Source: Robiginitomaculum sp. (lineage in GTDB: Bacteria > Pseudomonadota > Alphaproteobacteria > Caulobacterales > Maricaulaceae). Taken from it: 54,683 bases of DNA. Below the pieces are notes generated by a model. The model searched no databases and was not told the DNA's origin. It saw nothing but the letters and a program-made list of their open reading frames with translations. Location: the NCBI GenBank assembly GCA_002733905.1, contig NVXK01000015.1, positions 1 to 54,683 on the forward strand, given 5' to 3'. The translations under genes and the position numbers were made by a program. Positions 52,540 to 54,683 of the stretch are shown here, one piece after another. Position 1 is the first letter of the stretch, and every line of letters starts with the position of its first letter.

Positions 52540-54642
52540 GTGAAACTTATTCAGCTCGGCATTACAATGCTATGCATGTGTGTATTCAGCGTGCAAGCCT
52601 ATGCGAAACCAACACATGATTATTTTTCAAAGGAGGTACAGTTTTCTTCGGATACACCACTACCAGAAAACTATCTGGGTTTCGAGATTGGCGATTGGCA
52701 TGTTTCTCCTGCTGCGCTGACAGGGTATATGCACCAATTGGCCGCACAGAGCCCACGCGTTTCTATCGAGACAATCGGCTATTCCCATGAACGCAATGCC
52801 CTCAATCATGTTTACATTTCTTCACCAGAGAATATTGCAAATTTAGACGCAGTTCTCAAAAAACATCAAAATGCTAAATCCGGTAAAGACGACATACTGG
52901 TTATCAACCTTGCCTATAGCGTTCACGGCAATGAAGCCTCTGGCGCGAATGCATCTCCGCTTGCGGCTTATTATTATGCCGCGTCACAAGAAGCTTCGAT
53001 AATACAGCTATTGAAAAACACTGTCATTATTATTGAGCCTTCACAAAACCCCGACGGGCTTGCTCGCTTTGCGTCATGGGCGAACCAACATAAGGGGGTG
53101 ACTGCCAATTATGACAATGCACACCGCGATCACAATGAACGTTGGCCTTCGGGGCGCACCAATCATTATTGGTTTGATCTCAACCGTGATTGGATATTTA
53201 CCGTTCACCCTGAATCCAAGGCACGTATCAAAGCTTATCAAAAATGGCGTCCACAAGTTCTCGGGGATTACCATGAAATGGGCGGCAATATTCCCAGTTA
53301 TTTCTTTCAACCAGGCCACCCGAAACGCACACATCCCAATACCCCCAAAGAAAACCAACGTATTACGTTTGAACTTGCGAAATTCCACGCAGAGGCACTA
53401 GATGCGCGCAAGCAACCGTATTTCACGGAAGAGCGCTTTGATGATTTCTATTACGGGAAAGCCTCCGCCTATCCTGACGCGACGGGGAGTATTGGTGTCT
53501 TGTTTGAACAAAGCTCTATCCGTGGTCATAACCGTGAACTTGGTGGCATTAAAAGCAATTTTTCTGAAGGCATTGCTAATCACCTCGCCACGTCGCTCTC
53601 GCTTGTAAAGGGCTCAGATGCAAACCGTAAAGACATCCTTGATTACACTTTTAAATACCGTAAAGGCCAATTTCAAAATGCACTCGTCGATCCCGTAAAA
53701 GCCTATGTTTTTGCCGATGATAATGACCCAGCGCGCGCACAACATTTTCTTGATATGTTAGCCAGACATAATATCCCCGTTCACGCTGTAGATTCTACAT
53801 TTATGGTTGGGCAGGTCTCGTTTAAAAAAGGCCATGCGTGGATTGTCAAAACGAATGGCCCTCAATACGGGCTGGTTAAATCATTGTTCGAAACACGTAC
53901 ATCATTTGAAGACGAAATTTTTTATGATATTTCGTCTTGGAATATCCCCCTCGCCTTTAACCTTCCCTACGCCCCACTTAAAAATACGTTTAGACTTGGA
54001 AAACGCGTCACATCCCCGATCATACCGCTTGCACCAAAAGCCTGGGACAGTGAAAATACGCCCGTAGCCTATGCGATTGAGTGGAACCAGTTTAAAGCGC
54101 CGCATTTGCTACAAACGCTTTTAGAAAACGATTTGCATCCGCGTGTTTCTGTACAGAGTTTTTCATCGCATACACTCGAAAATAAAATCCATGATTTCAA
54201 AGCGGGTACGATTATTATTCAGCCGAAAGAAGACCATGAACACAAGACAATGCAAGCTCTGTTAAAGGCGTATCCTGATGTTGTCGTCTACGGCCTTAGC
54301 TCTGGCCTGACGGTCAAAGGTCCCGACTTGGGATCTAATGAAATGAAAGTCATCGAGAAGATCAGACCTGCTCTTTTAATCGGTAAAGGGGTAAATGCGG
54401 TTGAGGCAGGATCTATGCGCTACACCGTTGATCACCGGTTTGGCATTCCGCTGACTTTGCTTGATTTGGACAGAGTCATGAGTACGGATTTACAAAATTA
54501 CACTCATATTTTAATCGTAGATGGGACGTATAAATCATGGAAAAGAATACCAAAGAAACTTGAAATTTGGGTTAAATGTCAACGGCGGAGTAAAATCAGT
54601 CCACGTGGCGGCGTAAAAGTCTACCAATGTAGCTACGCTTAA
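52540..54642 (+). CDS. Secreted M14-family zinc carboxypeptidase, probably C-terminally degraded
   Basis: A 700-residue exported protein (signal 1-22, ending VQAYA; GTG start with GGGG six bases upstream). The M14 zinc site is intact: HGNE (His129, Glu132) and His245 in GDYHEMGG; NRDW and the catalytic Glu323 in LFEQSS are also visible. The second half matches the linked domain of these long peptidases (GLTVKGPDLGSNEMKVIEK, HILIVDGTYKSW). Relatives usually continue 100 or more residues after a motif like WVxNGGVLI...GGVKW. Here the sequence turns to WVKCQRRSKISPRGGVKVY and stops. In the +1 frame the same DNA reads VNGGV, so two compensating single-base changes and a terminal truncation are likely. 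Confidence 0.8.
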   Translation: MKLIQLGITMLCMCVFSVQAYAKPTHDYFSKEVQFSSDTPLPENYLGFEIGDWHVSPAALTGYMHQLAAQSPRVSIETIGYSHERNALNHVYISSPENIANLDAVLKKHQNAKSGKDDILVINLAYSVHGNEASGANASPLAAYYYAASQEASIIQLLKNTVIIIEPSQNPDGLARFASWANQHKGVTANYDNAHRDHNERWPSGRTNHYWFDLNRDWIFTVHPESKARIKAYQKWRPQVLGDYHEMGGNIPSYFFQPGHPKRTHPNTPKENQRITFELAKFHAEALDARKQPYFTEERFDDFYYGKASAYPDATGSIGVLFEQSSIRGHNRELGGIKSNFSEGIANHLATSLSLVKGSDANRKDILDYTFKYRKGQFQNALVDPVKAYVFADDNDPARAQHFLDMLARHNIPVHAVDSTFMVGQVSFKKGHAWIVKTNGPQYGLVKSLFETRTSFEDEIFYDISSWNIPLAFNLPYAPLKNTFRLGKRVTSPIIPLAPKAWDSENTPVAYAIEWNQFKAPHLLQTLLENDLHPRVSVQSFSSHTLENKIHDFKAGTIIIQPKEDHEHKTMQALLKAYPDVVVYGLSSGLTVKGPDLGSNEMKVIEKIRPALLIGKGVNAVEAGSMRYTVDHRFGIPLTLLDLDRVMSTDLQNYTHILIVDGTYKSWKRIPKKLEIWVKCQRRSKISPRGGVKVYQCSYA

Positions 54643-54644
54643 AT

Positions 54645-54682
54645 AATATAACAAAGGGGCCAATTGGCCCCTTTGTTATATT
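54645..54682. terminator. 38-bp perfect palindrome after the peptidase
   Basis: A 19-bp arm on each side (AATATAACAAAGGGGCC...) forms a perfect palindrome centred at AATT (54662-54665), starting 2 bases after the stop. GC-rich core GGGGCC/GGCCCC with A/T-rich flanks on both sides suits a bidirectional intrinsic terminator. Confidence 0.75.
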
Positions 54683-54683
54683 G

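Noticed and set aside
52374-52619. 81-codon plus-strand open frame before the peptidase
   Set aside because: No ribosome binding site, no recognisable motif, and it overlaps the well-supported signal peptide of the M14 gene in another frame.
1-54683. CRISPR array
   Set aside because: No regularly spaced identical repeats with unique spacers; the only arrays are direct tandem repeats without spacers.

Overview
The window reads as a stretch of alphaproteobacterial chromosome. The evidence is gene order and content rather than any one marker. Present are uvrA/ssb/gyrA in proximity, the dgt-erpA-xthA and SPOR-nagZ-scpA-scpB-tatABC blocks, serS-surE-pcm, a LysM gene beside yajC-secD-secF, and valS-popZ-tolC-pcm. 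PopZ (DUF2497) is specific to alphaproteobacteria. The DNA is clearly AT-richer than most of that class. A nickel superoxide dismutase, a trimeric autotransporter and a low-GC genome would fit a marine member of the Maricaulales/Hyphomonadales type, but the species cannot be named from the sequence.

Layout: 0-13 kb holds DNA topology and repair genes (gyrA, ssb, uvrA), interleaved with a hybrid histidine kinase, a DEAD-box RNA helicase and a WG-repeat lipoprotein. 13-18.5 kb holds a membrane protein, trmFO and a DUF2157/DUF4401-GDYXXLXY membrane pair. 18.5-19.6 kb is a compact nickel-SOD operon: a small HupE-like protein, sodN and the maturation protease sodX, with a recognisable promoter and terminator. 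19.6-28 kb is the secF-secD-yajC, LysM, trimeric autotransporter, pcm-surE-serS block. 28-32 kb holds a DUF2891 lipoprotein, an unknown secreted protein, and lptM-lysA. 32-39.5 kb holds tatC-tatB-tatA, scpB-scpA, nagZ, a SPOR protein, dgt, erpA and xthA. 39.8-48.2 kb holds a DUF3137 protein, valS, a giant popZ, tolC and a second pcm-like methyltransferase, followed by tRNA-Cys(GCA).

48.5-52.5 kb is the accessory-looking part. Five unrecognised genes (two look-alike membrane proteins, a small anchored protein, a lipoprotein and a soluble protein) form one tight operon next to the tRNA, with long non-coding flanks. The window closes with an M14 zinc carboxypeptidase that looks C-terminally degraded and a 38-bp perfect palindrome.

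Points I consider most worth following: (i) the mini-HupE/SodN/SodX operon; (ii) the five-gene membrane cluster, with a G8 tract where loss of one base would fuse the lipoprotein to its neighbour; (iii) a 706-residue PopZ with repeated acidic-aromatic motifs; (iv) a possible valS leader-peptide/terminator attenuator; (v) 29/30-bp tandem copies of the pcm 3' end; and (vi) frequent in-frame minisatellites at the ends of otherwise conserved proteins. Starts were reassigned where a ribosome binding site or family alignment favoured an internal codon. All functions are inferred from sequence motifs I recognise; no database search was run.
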